Source: Climacteris rufus (lineage: Eukaryota > Chordata > Aves > Passeriformes > Climacteridae). From it: DNA of 64,000 nt. The translations under genes were made by a program, and so were the position numbers. Where the stretch lies: positions 235,177 through 299,176 of the forward strand of contig VZRZ01002452.1 in NCBI GenBank assembly GCA_013398175.1. Reading direction: 5' to 3'. The notes beneath the pieces are model-generated. The model was not told the DNA's origin. It was given only the letters and a program-made list of their open reading frames with translations, and searched no databases. The stretch's first letter is position 1; each line of letters opens with the position of its first letter. Of the stretch, positions 1-11,367 are shown piece after piece.

Positions 1-1500
1 AGATTGGCTGTAAATTGTGTTTGCTGAGCCATGGATGTGGAACGCCTGCCCTGGGAATCAGGGAATTGGAACAGGGGTAACAAAGGTCTGTTTCCCACCC
101 CCGGGACTTGCCGGGATGGGGATGGAGGGGGTGGAAAACATCTCTGTGCATTTCTCCTGCAGGATTCCAGCGGCACCAATGGGACACGCTCAGCTACGGG
201 AAAAGGAACCTCCAGAGGGATTTCAGGATCTTCATCCAGATGCCAACCTGTCCCGAGCGTGGGAATGGCAGAAGCAGCAAGTGTTGGGGATGTGACCTGC
301 AGCTGTCCCCAGGCTCAGCTCTGCACCCCCAGAGCTTCTGTCTCCACAGCAGCACAAATCAGGGGAGATCCCCCTGGGAGGACAGGGATTTCCTGAGGTG
401 TGGGAAGAGTTCCACAATTCCTTGGTTTCCTACCCAAAATCTAAGGCTGTGGCTGGCACAGGGGGGATCCCCCAACAGGCAAGAGCCACTACAGACAGAC
501 CTGGAAGGAAGACAAACTGGAGGTATCAAAGTTCATTTATTTTATTGAGCAGCATCCAATTGCTGTTGAAAATGGAGGGAAATCCAGGATTTGGCTCTCC
601 TGAGCGAGGGACGGAGTGTGTTCCCACATGGCATCCTCTCCCTTTGCTGGCTGAAAATAACTTCCTGGCTCTTTGGATCGTCGTTTCCACCCAGCATGCC
701 CCACATTTATCCTATTTAACATAAAGAAAACCCACTCCAGTTTACAAAAAAAAAAATGCATAGACCAAGCTTTCCAAATCCCACAGCAGCACCATTTCCT
801 TCCCAAGAGGAAAACCACAAGGGAAAAGCTTTGAAAAAAATTAATGGCGAACTGTGGCTTGGGTCTGTATGGAAGGGCAGCCTAATGCCAGTGGGTAGCC
901 CTGGATAAATCGAAATTCCAGCCCAAACCCCTTCCTAAGGGAACTTTTGAAATGGATTCATTGCAGGACAAAGTCTCTGGCCCAGCCTGATTTCCAAATA
1001 ATTTCCTTGATTTTGGAAATATTCGGCACCCCCAGGATATTTTGCAGCCCCATAACCAGCACAAGGCTGTGAGAGTGGCCTGGCTGAGGGGGTGATTCCA
1101 TTTTAACTCCTTTGGGATTATCCAGTGCGCTGCTGGATTAATTTAATTCCCTCTGCTCTTGGCTGCAGTAAAGCTGGTGCTGGAGGGAGAGGAGGGGAAA
1201 GGGCTTTACATCAGAAAACCTGCTGGAATTGAATTTTTTTTTATATTAAGGGCTGCCATGTGCTTAATAAACATCTTTTAGTAACAGCTCAGCCTCAGCT
1301 CTCACCTGACTCGTGCCTTGACTTCCCCAAATAATCCAACCTCACATCCCAAAGCCCGGGATGGGTCTAATTGCGGCAGAAGCCAGGATTTTGACCCAGA
1401 GGATTGTCCACTCCACTCGGCAATTTAATTCAGACGAGCACTTCGGTGCTTAAAAACGTGGGTTGTTCCCGATTTGTGTTTCCTGGCACGAAACGCCTCC
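1..1500. other. Intergenic sequence upstream of PLEKHB1
   Basis: I see no convincing exon here. Reading frames are short and no protein family was recognised in them. In human the next gene on this side is FAM168A, whose body lies further away, so this may be plain intergenic DNA. A splice-acceptor-like stretch near 160 is followed by an open frame, but it has no recognisable protein similarity. Confidence 0.5.
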
Positions 1501-1679
1501 TCAGACCCATTCCCAGCACCGGAGGAGAATCCTGCATCCCCAGAGCATCCCCTCTCCCCACGCCCAGCCCCAAACTGGGCGCTCCCTTCGGGCTGAGCCC
1601 CCTCCCAAGGGCACTCCCGCATCCCCTGGATGGGGGGAAGATCCCCGTCCGGAGGAAGGGAGGGATTTGAGGAGAAAGC

Positions 1680-1835
1680 AAGGCAGCGGGATTTTCCCGG
1701 CGGCCAGCACCTCGGGATGCTGCTGCCGCTGCCGCTGCCGGACTACAGCTCCCGGCGAGCCGTGCGGGCGGGCAGAGCCGGGCGGCGGGAGCGGAGCGCA
1801 GCGCATCCCGCAGCGGGCACCGCCGCCTCTGCCCG
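1680..1835 (+). promoter_or_regulatory. PLEKHB1: PLEKHB1 GC-rich promoter region and non-coding first exon
   Basis: A CpG-dense stretch with GC-box-like motifs runs through about 1500-1960. A strong donor (GTGAGC) follows position 1835, giving a likely untranslated exon that splices to the acceptor ending at 2807, just before the ATG exon. The transcription start cannot be fixed from sequence. This is inference from base composition, donor quality and position ahead of the first coding exon. Confidence 0.55.
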
Positions 1836-2807
1836 GTGAGCGACGCGCGGGGGCTGCGGGCACCGGGGAGGGGGCACCGGGCTGGGGAGAGAGCCCGGGG
1901 GGACGGTACCCGGCGGGGCGGGCTCCCCGGGGAGGCAGGAACGGGTACGGAGGGGAAAGGATGCCAGGGGACGTGGGATGGGGGCACCAGAGGTGGGGAC
2001 CGAGGGACTGCAGATAGAGCGGGGCGAGGGCGGCACAGGGATGGGAGTGCATCCTGGGGGGCAGGGTGAGGGTGCCAGGGGATGGGGGTATCCATGGGCT
2101 GTGATGTCCCAGGAATGTGGGCAGTACGGGTTGCAAACTCCGTGGGGACCTGGACACTCTGGGATTCAGGCACTTGGTAACGCTGGCACAGAGGTACAGG
2201 GGGGTGTTTGTGCCGTGCTCCCGGCCCGGTGGGGATCCAGCCCGGAGATCCCGGAGGCCATCCCGGGATGCCAAGTTCCTATCACTGGGGTGCTGGGATT
2301 GCCCGTTGATGGGTGGATATGGGGGCTGTGGGCAGGGAACTGCTCCTGCCTGTCCCTGGGGTGTTGGCTCTGCTTGGGGACCTGGGGAGCGATGACTTCA
2401 CGGCCTTATTAAGGTCTAATTTCCACCCAGGCAGGGAAAATAAACAAGTGTAGGTGTCGTTTACCATGGAAAGTTACTGGGGCTGTGGGGAGGCACTGCC
2501 TGTTTTCATCCACGGCCCGGATTTCTCCATTTACCTCCACGGGATGATAATCCCTAAATCCCAATGAGATTAAAGGCAGAGGGAAAGGTGGCCCGAGTTC
2601 CGCCTTCGCGACGTTTCCCAGATGACGAAACCCCGCGCCCGTCTAGCCCCGATTAACCCGGGCGCTGAGCTCATCCCCCAGAAATACCAGGAGCAGCAAG
2701 GGTGAATCCCCATCCCACTCCACCCCGGGGAGGTGAGGGCCATGGGAAGGGGCAGAGGCGAGGCAGGAGCTGCTGTTTTAACCCCGTTATCTTTCCCGTC
2801 CCAGCAG

Positions 2808-2867
2808 ATCCGGCGAAGCCTCCGGCAGCCATGGCGCTGGTGAAGAGCGGTTGGCTTTGGCGGCAGA
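2808..2867 (+). CDS. PLEKHB1: PLEKHB1 exon 2 (ATG at 2831)
   Basis: The acceptor CCCAGCAG ends at 2807 and the donor GTAAGT starts at 2868. The exon holds 23 nt of 5' UTR, then 37 coding nt giving MALVKSGWLWRQ and one base of the next serine codon. The start context GCAGCCATGG is a good Kozak match. Confidence 0.9.
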
Positions 2868-5800
2868 GTAAGTGCCACCCTGGAGCTTCCCAGGATGGGA
2901 GCCCCCAGGAACAGCCAGGGAGGTTTGCTGGCAAGAGGCAGGGGGTGGGGGGTCACCAGGAGCCCCAACCTGGCCGGTTAATCCGCGGCAGCAGGGACAT
3001 CGTGGCTCAGCCGCGCTCAGATTTGCGTCATCGGAGAGAGGGGCTGCCCGCCGGGAGAGCGGACACGGCGCCATGTCCGGGGCTGGATCCGCTCCCGTGC
3101 ACTCGGCAGGGCAGCACCGAACGCCCTGATGGCTTTTTTGGCAGCCTTTTAGAACGGAAAGCCACCTGGTCACGCTGGCCTGGCTGCTCGTGCCAGGCAC
3201 AGGTGTCCTGCGGGATGCAGCTGGAGGGACCCGGCTGCGAGGCTGGGGGATGGCAGCGGGTGTTGTGAGCGCGCTGGCCGCGTCCCACCGGGCTCGCTGG
3301 GGTCCTGCACCCCCTCCCTGTCCCAGCAGGCTCCATCCTGCGCCGCTGGAAGAGGAACTGGTTTGTCCTCTACCTGGACGGCAGCTTGGTTTACTACCAC
3401 GATGAGACGCAGCGGGACATGGACGGCCGCATCCACATCAAGTACAGCTGCCGGGACGTGCGGATCGGCCGCGAGTGCAAAGGTGAGCCAGGCCCGTGTT
3501 CCTGAACCCCACATTCCCAGCCCCATCCCACACAGGGATGTGGCTGTGCCCCTTGGAAACGCTGCTCCTCCACCTGTGCACATCCAGCATTCCCCAAAAA
3601 ATAATCCTGGCTGCCTCACTGAGCCCGTCCCGTTCCCAGCCAGCCCCCAGGAGACACTGCACTGTCTCTTCCATTGCTTTTCCTGGGGGAAGGAAGGAAG
3701 GAAGGAAGGAGGATCTCTCCTCCTGGTTTGTGCTGCTGCAAACAGGATCCCACGGCCCTGACTCATCGCTGGCGTCTCGCACAAACAAGGGGAACAAAGC
3801 AGCAGCTCGGCTGGGCCCCGCGGCCCACGGCCGCCGCACAAAGCGCCTTTCTTGGGCTGGGAGCGGCGGTGGGAGCACAATCCCTGAGCTTTGTGCTCAC
3901 CAGAGGGTCCTGCCAAGCCTGGAGGACAGGGGAAGACACAGGAGCCTCATGGATTTAAGATTTTGCTCCTTCTTGAGCTCATGATCCCACTCCAGCAATG
4001 AGCATCTCCCGTTTCTACAAAACTGGGGTGGACTCTGGCAAGTCCAAAGCAAAAGCAGCTTGGCCTTGTGGCCTCGAGCAGATTTTTGGCAATTTCCTGC
4101 CCTTCCCTGTTCTTTCTGCCGTGGGGGTGTAGGTTTGTGCCCGTCAGCTCATTCCTCGTGTTGGCTTTTAACCTGTGGGATCCTGACCGCATCCTGCACG
4201 CGGAGACAGAGCCAAACCTAAACCCAGATCGCATCCATCCGGGGATGGATGTGCCAGGGGAGGGTCTGTGGGGCATCTCCTCGGCTGAGGCAGGATCCCA
4301 GCCCTTGCTTTGCCTTCCCAGACGTGCAGCCGCCCGAGGGGAGGAGCCGGGACTGCCTGCTGACCGTGGTGCTGCGGGACGGCTCCAAGACCACGCTGTG
4401 CGCCGAGAGCGAGGACGACGCCGTGTAAGCTCAGATCCCCTCGGCCCCTTTTCCATGCCCATTCTGCCAGCCTGCAGAGAGCCTCGGCCCCACGAGAGCC
4501 CTGGCCTGCTCCCACCACATCCCACCCCTGGCTGAATCCCCCCCCAGCCCGTTTTCTCAAACGTGCTCCCAGGAAAAAGGTGCAGGAGGAGATTTGGGCT
4601 TCCCGCTGGATAATCCAGAGCCAAAAGCAGCTATTTTTAAGCAGTTGGTCTCCTGAGGGAAGGGTTTTCCTCATGGATGAAAAATCCCCTCTTGGCCTGA
4701 CTGAGGATCACCAGAGAAGGGTTTTTATCAATATTTGGAGTTAAACAGTGTGAAAGTGAAGCCCTCGCTGGCTTGAGGCAAATCTCCCTTCTTAGCACTG
4801 TTCCCCTTCTATTTATTTCTAAAAGAAAGTAGTAATTGAATTTAAAAAATAATTTTATTTTTATAAAAATAGATTTTTTAAAATAAAAAATTAAAAAATT
4901 AAATTAAAAAGTGGCAAACCTTCAGCTGAACTTGGATGGAGGGAGATGTTCAACTGTTGCCAAGTGGAACTTGATCAACTGAGCTTGACCTCAGTTGAAT
5001 GGAAATTCATCCATTACTCACTTTTTCCCTAAATTTAGATGTCATTTTAATTTCTGCCCTTGTTTTAGCTGGGGCCATTCCCAGGGGCTGCCCTGTGCCC
5101 ATCCCTGTGGAGCCACGTACGTCCCACCACATTCCCAATTGCTCATTAATAGGGAATTAAAGATCAATGCTGGCCCTACAGCCACATCCCCAGGGGAGGA
5201 AGGGGGACAATTCCCACCCCTCCAGTGCCCACCAAAAACGAGTCCCTCTGTTTTGTTTGCAGGGCTTGGAAGATGGCTGTGCTGGAGGCTAAATCCACCC
5301 CGGTGAGGCTCCGTGCCCCCCAGCAGGGACACCATCCTGCCTTGGGATTTGGGGTTTGGGCAGGGGGAGGTGACCCCAACCCTGCTCCCTCCCAGGGCTG
5401 ACAATGAGCTCGGGGGGTCTCCCCAACACCCACTGTGCAGCTTCAGGGCACAGGGAGTAAAGTCCCTGGAGCCACAAGGAAGAAGGTGGGGAAGTGTTGG
5501 ATGCCACCACTGATGGCAGGTGGCAGAGCCACGGGGACCCTGTGCAGGGGTGGAGGGGATGGGGACAGAGCTAAGGACATGGGGACACAGGGCTAAAGGA
5601 GACAGGGACACAGTTAAGGGGAATGGGGGCAGAGCTGAAGTGACAGGGACACAGTGAAAGGGACAGGGACATGGTTAAGGTGACAGGGACACTCTTAAGG
5701 AGAATGGGACACTGTTCAGATGACAGGGACATGGTTAAAGGGAATGGGGCCAGAGCTGAAGTGACAGGGACACTGTTAGGATGACAAGGACAGTGTTAGG

Positions 5801-6529
5801 GGGAATGGGAGCAGAGTTAAGGTGACAGGGACACAGTTAAGGGGAATGGGGGCAGAGCTGAAGTGACAGGGACACAGTGAAAGGGACAGGGACATGGTTA
5901 AGGTGACAGGGACAGTTACAGGGAACAGGAATGGAGGTCAGGTAACAGAGACACAGGTAAGTTGACAGAGACATGGTTTAAGGGGAATGGGGACATGGTT
6001 AAGGTGACAGGGACAGTTATGGGGAACGGAAGCAGAGTTCAGGTGACAAGGACACACTTAAGGTGGCAGGGCAGGGTCAGAGTCAGGGTGACCTCAGTCC
6101 CAGCCCTTGGGACCCTTGGGATGCCCCACCCAAGTGGCCCCAGGCCGTGGCACCCCCAGGGGGAGCCTCACCCCACCCCTGCTGCCAGGTGCACGTGTAC
6201 GACCCCTACGACGACGACTACTACCAGACGGTGCCCCTGGACTCCCACCAGGCCGCCTACATCAGCTCTGGCCACTATGGCCACCAGTATGGAGGTGGGT
6301 GCCCCTCACCCCGGGGTAGCAGAGGCCATTCCCCATCACCTCTGGGCTGGCAGAGGCTGTTCCCCCCGCCTCACCCCTGTTCTCCCTCACAGCTCCGGGT
6401 GTCACCCACGTCATCGTGCGCGAGGATCCCTACCGCGTCTCCGGGGACCAGATGGCCCTGGGGCTGCTGGCCGGGGCAGCCACCGGCGCCGCCCTGGGCT
6501 CCTTCATGTGGATGCCCTGCTGGTTTTAG
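2831..6529 (+). CDS. PLEKHB1: PLEKHB1 (evectin-1), PH domain-containing family B member 1, six coding exons
   Basis: Coding exons are 2831-2867, 3330-3482, 4322-4424, 5263-5302, 6189-6294 and 6393-6529. All junctions are GT-AG and the phases join to 576 nt, 191 aa. An N-terminal PH domain (about residues 3-110) opens MALVKSGWLWRQ and has the family motif RRWKRNWFVLYLDG; the closing PH helix is in the exon at 5263. A tyrosine- and aspartate-rich linker (VHVYDPYDDDYY) follows. The C-terminus, THVIVREDP then ALGLLAGAATGAALG and PCWF, is the conserved hydrophobic tail. Evectins are membrane proteins of the Golgi and post-Golgi pathway in photoreceptors and other polarised cells, with reported binding to transducin beta-gamma. 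The start matches the shorter mammalian N-terminus beginning MALV. The optional mammalian exon between the PH domain and the linker was not found. Identification is from remembered family sequence. Confidence 0.95.
3330..3482 (+). CDS. PLEKHB1: PLEKHB1 coding exon 2 (core of PH domain)
   Basis: The acceptor TCCCAGCAG ends at 3329 and the donor GTGAGC starts at 3483. It encodes PH strands 1-4, including SILRRWKRNWFVLYLDGSLV and YYHDETQRD, and ends in phase 1. Confidence 0.95.
3688..3711 (+). repeat. Short (GGAA)n microsatellite
   Basis: About five GGAA/GAAG units occur in a PLEKHB1 intron. No function is implied. Confidence 0.7.
4322..4424 (+). CDS. PLEKHB1: PLEKHB1 coding exon 3
   Basis: The acceptor ends at 4321 and the donor GTAAGC starts at 4425. 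It encodes DVQPPEGRSRDCLLTVVLRD followed by a stretch ending LCAESEDDAV, the later PH strands. It enters in phase 1 and leaves in phase 2. Confidence 0.95.
4835..4912. repeat. A/T-rich low-complexity tract in PLEKHB1 intron
   Basis: An almost pure A/T run of short A and T blocks sits inside otherwise GC-rich intron sequence. No gene signal is visible in it. Confidence 0.75.
5263..5302 (+). CDS. PLEKHB1: PLEKHB1 coding exon 4 (PH C-terminal helix)
   Basis: The acceptor TTTGCAG ends at 5262 and the donor GTGAGG starts at 5303. The 40-nt exon encodes AWKMAVLEAKSTP, including the invariant tryptophan of the PH C-terminal helix, and ends on a codon boundary. Confidence 0.93.
5570..6065 (+). repeat. 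Minisatellite in PLEKHB1 intron (GACAGGGACA-type units)
   Basis: Degenerate units of about 20-30 bp built on GTGACAGGGACA and GGTTAAGG fill the intron between coding exons 4 and 5. A block at 5601-5691 recurs, apparently identically over 91 bp, at 5824-5914 (offset 223 bp), which indicates a recent higher-order duplication. The purine-rich strand is the coding strand. Confidence 0.88.
6189..6294 (+). CDS. PLEKHB1: PLEKHB1 coding exon 5 (acidic/tyrosine-rich linker)
   Basis: The acceptor CTGCCAG ends at 6188 and the donor GTGGGT starts at 6295. It encodes VHVYDPYDDDYYQTVPLD and a stretch ending SGHYGHQYG. It joins in frame directly to coding exon 4, giving the short isoform structure. Confidence 0.92.
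6393..6529 (+). CDS. PLEKHB1: PLEKHB1 last coding exon (hydrophobic tail)
   Basis: The acceptor CCTCACAG ends at 6392 and the TAG stop is at 6527-6529. It encodes APGVTHVIVREDP and the glycine/alanine-rich hydrophobic tail ending PCWF, the most conserved part of evectins and the likely membrane segment. Confidence 0.95.
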
Positions 6530-6646
6530 CCCCCCCCCTCACTCCCCAGTTTAACCCACCCCTGCCTTGGAACCTGCCCTGAGCCCCCCTCGGCCTCCCT
6601 GAAACAGCCTGGGGACACAGCCCCTCCGCCCAGCCCCAGCTTCTGC

Positions 6647-6652
6647 ATTAAA
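6647..6652 (+). terminator. PLEKHB1: PLEKHB1 poly(A) signal (ATTAAA)
   Basis: An ATTAAA hexamer lies 118 nt after the stop codon. It is the only good hexamer close downstream, so the 3' UTR probably ends around 6665-6680. Confidence 0.65.
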
Positions 6653-6679
6653 TAACCCCCACGTGCTTCAGAGCTCCCC

Positions 6680-8170
6680 ACACCCACTCCAGAACCCCAC
6701 AGCATCCCATTAACATCGGCAAAGGGCACAGGGAGCTGCTGGGGCTGTTGGCAGAGCTGCCCCACCCCGAATCTCCAGAGGGAGCTGGCTGCAGAAACAG
6801 TGGGGTTTGGGAGCAAGGGGGAGTTAATCTGGGGGGAAGTGGCTGGATCTCTTTTGGCTGGGTGAACCCCACAATGCAGAGGCTTTTTAAGGGCTTTTCT
6901 GGGAGAGGCTCCAGCACTCCAGCAGGAGCTGACACAGAGGGCAACCACAGGGATGTTCAAGAGGTGGGTGAAAGATAAAGGAAAATGAAAACCTTTGCAG
7001 GATTTCCACCCCCTTCCAACCTCGCACCAGTCCCCTGGGCCTCGCCAAGTTGGAGAAATGATGCTGGCAGAACCCCCAGGAACTGGAGTTAAATCCCAGG
7101 GAATATCCCAACCTCCCCAGCCAAGTGGGAGGGCACACAGCATCCTCAGTTTCACGCTGATTTTTGGGAGGGGGAGAAGAGCAGCTCTCCATGGGGACCA
7201 GGAATCCTTTCTGGCAGCCAAGCTGGGATCTTTGCAGCAGGGATTTGGGATTGAGGGGGGACACACAGTCAGGCCAGGGGACATGCAGCAGCTCAGGGGT
7301 TGTGCTGGGCAGCACCAGGGAGATGGCAAGGGAAGGGGTGAGAAGCAGCTGCTGAGCATCACCCTTGGAGCCAGGATTGATCCTGGAGATACGACTGACA
7401 TTGAAGAAATGTAGGAATGACAAGCAGATCCCACAGCTGGATAAAAACCCACCAGTGACACCAGCACCCCAGCCCGCTCTTGCCTTTAGAGCCCCGTGTC
7501 AGTTTGTCCCTGCGCCCCACGGGGGATTGGGATATCCCAACACACCATCCTCATCCTCTCCTGCATTCCCTGTCTCCCTCCTGCTGCGCACCCGCTCCCG
7601 GAAAAAGAAAAAAAAGGACAGAAAAACCTCTTTGCAGTCTAATAAAGGCAGCGAAAAACCAGCCCTGGCCTGCGGGTGAGTGAGGGTGAGGAGGGAATGC
7701 TCAGCCTCGGCCACACCCAGGGGGTGGGGAGGATTGTGTCCCCCTGGAGAGCTGCCCAGGGATGGCACCAGCTCCCCCACCTCCTCCTGCGCCCCTCTGC
7801 TTCCCTCCCTTTCTAAATGGGAGCTCCAGGGCTCCCACCTGCAGCCTTCAAACGTGGCACAGTGACCCTGAAGAGACAGAGAAGGGACAAAAATCCCCCA
7901 CAATTCCGCTCCTGTGCAAGAGAACCACCACTGTGTGCTGGCAGAGCAGCTCCTTCCTTTGCATCATGGATTCCTGGGATGAGGCATCTCTGCTTGGGAA
8001 GGGACCAGCGCAGTATCAGGCACTGCCAGCCCCGGTTTAGGCCTCAGGATGGCTGAACAGAATGCCTGGTTCTATTTAATCTGCAAAGCAGGAGCCAAGC
8101 CTGCCTCCCAGCTTCTAAGCCAGGGATTCAGGCCCCTCCATCCCTGTGTTAATTCCAGCACAAGCCCCAG
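6680..8170. other. Intergenic, nothing coding seen
   Basis: This lies between the PLEKHB1 poly(A) site and the first CR1. Several long open frames exist on both strands, but none has recognisable domains and all sit in GC-biased sequence. A purine run occurs near 7600. Confidence 0.5.
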
Positions 8171-8173
8171 CTC

Positions 8174-8436
8174 CAGGGGCTGGAGAGGAGAAGGATCCAG
8201 GGAGAGCTCAGAGCCCCTTGCAGGGCCTAAAGGGGCTCCAGAAGAGCTGGAGAGGGACTGGGGACAAGGGCTGGAGGGACAAGACACAGGGAATGGCTCC
8301 CACTGCCACAGGGCAGGCATAGATGGGATATCAGGAAGCTCCTCTGGGCAACCCATGCCAGGGCCTCAATAGTGCACAAGGAAAAATTTTTCTCTGATTT
8401 AAACTCTTCCAACCCAGTATCCATTCTGTGATTCAC
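8174..8436 (+). mobile_element. CR1 LINE fragment, sense on + strand, with internal deletion
   Basis: The stretch GGGGCTGGAGAGGAGAAGG through the GGGGACAAGG block matches the 3' non-coding part of songbird CR1. After the CCAGGGCCTC block the sequence jumps to the terminal part (AACTCTTCCAACCCA, then ATTCTGTGATTC), so the middle is deleted or diverged. Confidence 0.85.
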
Positions 8437-8439
8437 CAA

Positions 8440-10880
8440 ACAAGGTGCATTCCCAGGTAAGACACTGGGAGACTGAAACATCTGGAAACTTGTCAATGAG
8501 AGCAACACCACCTAGAAATTGTCCCTCTGTCCCATGCCATGTCCAGCTGCTGACCTGCAAAAGTTCCTGTTCCCCAGCTCAGATTCCCATGCTCAACATC
8601 CCTGCAGTACCTGAACATCCCAAAGCTGTTCCTGCTGCTCTTCTGCTGTGCTGGTCTCCCAGAGATCCAGGGACATGGAGCGATCCAGGGCAGCAATGGA
8701 CCAGCACATGCCTCCAGCAGCAGTTCCTGGGGTCCTCACGCTGCTGGTGGGAACAGCTGGTGGCAGCCAGGCCCTGCACTAGGGAGCTAAATGAAGGAGC
8801 AATTAAATATGTTACAAATAATTTGGGAAGCACAAACAATAGAACCACAGTCCACAAAATTACCTGGCTTTGTCTGCTCTTCCCAGGAGCACGTGGTGCT
8901 GACCGAGATGGGCGCAGGGCAGGACCAGGGGGACAGAAGTGCTGAGGGACAGAGCAGGGCTCACCTGCTCCATTCCCAATCGAATCCAGGCTGGCAGGAC
9001 TCCTCTCTCCCAGCAGGGAGAGCTGCTGAAGCTCCAAACACGGAGCAAAGCTCAGAGCAACTCCCAAACCCCTCAGAAACGAGGGGATCCTCAGTACGGA
9101 CCAGGCACAAACCATTAATGCCAAATCATACCCACGAACAGCCTGGAAAAATGAATCCCACAGGAACCATCTGGGGGCCATGTGACCCTTGCTGTGATCC
9201 AAACCCACTTCTCTGGAAATCAAGCAGCTTGAGAAATGTCAGGATGAAACCTCCAATTTCCACCCGGCCCCTCTTCCCGAGCTTGGATAAATGCAGGAAA
9301 GGGTGCCAAGCCACCAGCGCTGGGAACATCAATAAATCCCGTTTGGTCCCTCCCCACCCGGTATCTGAGGATGTGCAGCACCACGGATGGACCCACTGGC
9401 TGTGGGAGAGACACTTCAGCGCTTTAATTAGCGTTCACTTTAATCAAGCCTTTAATAACAACCTCGTTCCAGACGCGCTCTCTGGGCGGCCGACAGCTAG
9501 CACTCGAAATGGCTCTGATTTATCTCCAAACCCTTGGAAACAGGTGGCAAGCCTGGCAAATTCGATCTGGAAACAGCAGCCCTCCCTCCCAGCCCAGCAG
9601 GGCAGAGCCGTGGGGCAGCAGGAACATCGTCACCCAGCTGCCTCCAGCCCTTCCCTACTGCTGATGCTCCCGGGAAGGGCAGGGCTGCTGGAGGCACTGC
9701 AATTCCACCAGCCCTTAATTCCCGACACGCCCGAGCCCAGCCTTTAAGGCATCGGGATGGGCAGTCGGCTCCGTTCTGCTCCTACAAAAGGATGCCAAAC
9801 ATTTTATGAAAAGCCACGTTTCAATTTGCTGCACGATCGGACCAGGGTGGGGAAGGGAAAAGTGGTTTGGGGGGGGGAGAAATAAAATCGGTATTTTTGC
9901 CAATTGATGAAAAAAATCAATTAAATTGATGAAAATCAATCACACTGGTGAAAGCCCAAGCCCAGCAAGCCTGAAAAGCCCGGCTGGGGCAGCGGGAGAG
10001 CAGCAGAGGAGGAGGCAGCGCAGATGGGAAGGAGAGGCTGCTCTGAGCTCCGGGTGTTTGCAGCTGCTTCCCCGGCTGCGGGAGGGCTGGCAGCCTGTGC
10101 CGCAGCCTGCCCACCCCATTCATCTTCCTCTGGAGCTGGGACATGCCCAGCATGGAAAAAGGTGCTGCTGCAGCAGGTAGGGAGAGCCCTTGCACTTTGT
10201 TTTGCTGAGGATTCGGGCGCAGGGAGCAGAACTGCAGCGAGAAGATGGCTCGGCTGCTGCAGCAGCTCGGCAGATGCTGCCAGGAGGATGCTGTGGCTCC
10301 TCCAGCCTGCAAAAATCAGAGCTGATCCCACCAGCAAGCAAAGAAGCCATCAGCACCACCCAACCGGAGCCAGACGCTCCCTCTTGGATTTTGGAGCCCG
10401 GCTGAGAGCAGAGAGCTCGACCCACTGCAGCCTCTGGAGCTGGTGGGTGCCCGCCTCCCATTCCCTGCTCCACCAGCAGCCCCTTCTCTGCAGTTTGATC
10501 CAGACCCCTTTCAGCAGTGGGAAACTGGGATACCACTATGAGGTGACAGTCCCACAGCAGCAGCCAGGAGGATTCCAGACTGCTGTGCTCCCCAGGGAGC
10601 TGAACGGGGTGTTTCCAGAGGCTCCCACCCGGGGCAGGACCTGGAGGTGCCAGGCACAAGGAGCAGAAGCTCCTCCCAGTGACAAAAACCTTCTCCAATG
10701 ACTTGTCCCCACACGCCTGTTTCCATCTCCCTCATTCCAGCACATCTCCACAGCTACGTTCCAGTTTCACATCCAATTTATTCACGGCTCTTTTAACAGT
10801 GAAGAGCTTGACCAAGTGACTGAGGCTAGGCTGTTGGTGTTCCCACACCAAATCCAGGTAATTCCCTTTCTCTACTGCTC
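8440..10880. other. Intergenic between two CR1 fragments
   Basis: No gene is recognised. The longest open frame (+, 8791-9747) has no family resemblance. A stretch at 9404-9530 differs from its surroundings in having homeodomain-like TAATTA with scattered CpGs and is discussed as a possible conserved element. Confidence 0.5.
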
Positions 10881-10882
10881 AG

Positions 10883-10988
10883 GCTGGAGCAGCCTGGGCT
10901 AGTGGAAGGTGTCCCTGCCATGACAGGGGCTGGGACTGGATGAGCTTTAAGGTCCCTTCCAACCCAACCACGCTGTGACTGCACGACT
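10883..10988 (+). mobile_element. CR1 LINE 3' end, sense on + strand
   Basis: GGAGCAGCCTGGGCTAGTGG, then GGTGTCCCTGCC and GGATGAGCTTTAAGGTCCCT, match the CR1 3' terminus. It is truncated at about 105 bp. Confidence 0.9.
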
Positions 10989-11361
10989 CTCTCCTCCAGG
11001 AAAGCAAAGGATAACTCATCACAGAGCATCTGTTACTCACCTCCCCGGCCCCGCAGACCTCGCTGCCATCTCCAGCAAGAAGGAGGCTCAAGGAGGATCC
11101 TCCTCAAGGAAGGTGGGGCTGTGTCCCGGGGAAGCTGAGGCAGCGCTGGGAAGGGACGCCAGGAGGGGCAGAGGAGCTGCAGCCGGCACAGGACGCTGCA
11201 AACAATGGCAGAGACAGCGCAGGAACAGCAAACACTTCCCCCGAAAGCCCCCGGGCTCCTGCTGCCCTCACAAACGCCTCCTGCAGCTCTGCAAGCCCCA
11301 GCCCACCGCTGCGCTGGACGTGCTGAGAGAAGAGACCCAGAGCTTTCCAATGAGACAGGTA

Positions 11362-11367
11362 TTTATT
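11362..11367 (-). terminator. RAB6A: Candidate RAB6A poly(A) signal (distal)
   Basis: A minus-strand AATAAA where AT-rich sequence gives way to GC-rich intergenic DNA, which would fit the end of the transcript. Confidence 0.45.

Noticed and set aside
1430..2274. Long minus-strand open frames (247 and 257 aa) over the PLEKHB1 CpG region
   Set aside because: Proline/arginine/serine-rich composition is typical of stop-poor GC-rich DNA; two overlapping frames are open at once and no domain is seen.
6526..7467. 313-aa minus-strand open frame downstream of PLEKHB1
   Set aside because: No family resemblance, overlaps the PLEKHB1 3' UTR, and competing frames are open in the same region.
8791..9747. 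318-aa plus-strand open frame between PLEKHB1 and RAB6A
   Set aside because: No recognisable domain or splice structure, and low-information composition.
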